This document shows positions 6,360 to 6,720 of a stretch of 6,720 nucleotides of DNA, one piece after another; the stretch's first letter is position 1; each line of letters opens with the position of its first letter. The stretch covers positions 1-6,720 of the forward strand of contig JAUWNF010000186.1 in assembly GCA_030612785.1 (NCBI GenBank). Direction: 5' to 3'. A program made the translations under genes and the position numbers. The stretch comes from Phycisphaerales bacterium. GTDB lineage: Bacteria > Planctomycetota > Phycisphaerae > UBA1845. Under the pieces are notes generated by a model that was given only the letters and a program-made list of their open reading frames with translations, searched no databases and had not been told where the DNA came from.

Positions 6360-6649
6360 GTTGAATAAGAGTAAACAGGATTGGTTCGTCTGTCAAGTGC
6401 ATCCATCGCTTCCAAACCAGCTTTGCGGGGGGATACGCCGTCTGAATAAACCACATACAGTCACGGCCACCGCTTTTCTCACAGGCTGGATCATCCCCGG
6501 TCCGCAGCATAACCGGAAGGGCACATTAGGCCAAGAGTGGGTCACCTCGTTGCCCGACGGGCGGGACGGCCGGGCTCGCATTCCTCGTTATACTGAATCT
6601 AGTATGAATATGCCGATAGATAAGGTGTTCAAGCATGGAGGCGTAGCTC
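6360..6649. other. Divergent intergenic region
   Basis: This 290-bp spacer lies between the regulator and a rightward gene. It holds the regulator promoter at its left end. Near the right end is a TATACT (6589-6594) that could be a -10 box for the rightward gene, without a recognisable -35. GC-rich inverted elements (GCCC-GAC-GGGC) lie around 6552-6562. Two minus-strand open frames here lack start signals and protein-like content and are not called. Confidence 0.45.
6368..6396 (-). promoter_or_regulatory. Promoter of regulator-peptidase operon
   Basis: On the minus strand a perfect TTGACA (complement of 6391-6396) is followed after 17 bases by TACTCT (complement of 6368-6373), a weak -10 box. 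An alternative TTTACT lies two bases closer to the -35. Transcription would start at or within a few bases of the ATG at 6359, giving a leaderless or nearly leaderless message. No convincing operator palindrome was found over it. Confidence 0.5.
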
Positions 6650-6720
6650 ATGAGGACACCTTTAACGGTGACGCGGGCTGGTGCGGTGAAGGAGTGGGCT
6701 GCCGCCTGGCGTGGAGAGAA
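6650..6720 (+). CDS. Truncated gene start, unknown product
   Basis: ATG 6650-6652 is preceded by a strong Shine-Dalgarno, GGAGG at 6637-6641, with 8 bases of spacing. The frame stays open to the window edge for 23 codons, beginning MRTPLTVTRAGAVKEWAAAW. That is too short to assign a family. A second frame is also open to the edge, from ATG 6604 (MNMPIDKVFKHGGVAHEDTF), but it lacks a ribosome binding site; third-position GC does not separate the two. The Shine-Dalgarno makes 6650 the preferred choice. Confidence 0.5.
   Translation, partial: MRTPLTVTRAGAVKEWAAAWRGE

Noticed and set aside
6247..6581. Minus-strand frames upstream of the regulator
   Set aside because: They overlap the regulator or its promoter, lack ribosome binding sites and do not resemble protein families.
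6634..6720. tRNA-like start (GGCGTAGCTCA) near the right edge
   Set aside because: No matching D-arm partner, anticodon stem, T-arm (GGTTCGA) or acceptor partner follows before the window end. The GGAGG and ATG explain it as a gene start.
1..6720. CRISPR array, rRNA, insertion sequence or complete mobile element
   Set aside because: No regularly spaced direct repeats, transposase or integrase motifs, or rRNA-like stretches were seen on either strand.

Overview
The window looks like chromosomal DNA of a high-GC bacterium. The two large membrane-protein genes are strongly GC-biased at third codon positions. The intergenic gaps carry short palindromic and periodic elements of a kind I associate with Planctomycetota and related environmental genomes. 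That assignment is an inference from style, since there is no rRNA or marker gene here.

Layout, left to right. Bases 1-296 hold no gene; they carry a short periodic repeat, a pair of inverted hairpins (112-176) and a small hairpin just before the first gene. Bases 297-2099 (+) encode a polytopic GT39/ArnT-type glycosyltransferase. It converges on a 242-aa membrane-anchored protein of unknown function (2156-2884, -), with a palindrome in the 56-bp gap between them. Bases 2885-3129 are non-coding and end in a good sigma70-type promoter for a DASS/SLC13-family carboxylate transporter (3130-4873, +). That gene is split by a one-base frameshift near 4048-4050. Bases 4874-5007 are a repeat-rich gap with a nested stem-loop. 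On the minus strand, 5235-6359 is a two-gene operon: an XRE-type helix-turn-helix regulator (6054-6359) followed by an ImmA/IrrE-type zinc metallopeptidase (5235-6050). A coding-looking stretch in another frame (5008-5319) follows the peptidase and is either its frameshifted C-terminus or an overlapping small gene. Bases 6360-6649 are non-coding, and a truncated gene on the + strand probably starts at 6650.

The glycosyltransferase, the unknown protein and the transporter show no evident functional link. The regulator and peptidase do form a unit: in characterised pairs of this type (ImmR/ImmA, DdrO/IrrE) the peptidase cleaves the DNA-binding repressor after a stress signal and so derepresses its targets. 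This module has visibly lower GC than the left part of the window, which suggests separate acquisition. I see no clear novel multi-gene system. The most interesting points are the C-terminal frame switch in the peptidase, the frameshifted transporter, and the nested or paired hairpin repeats in the gaps.
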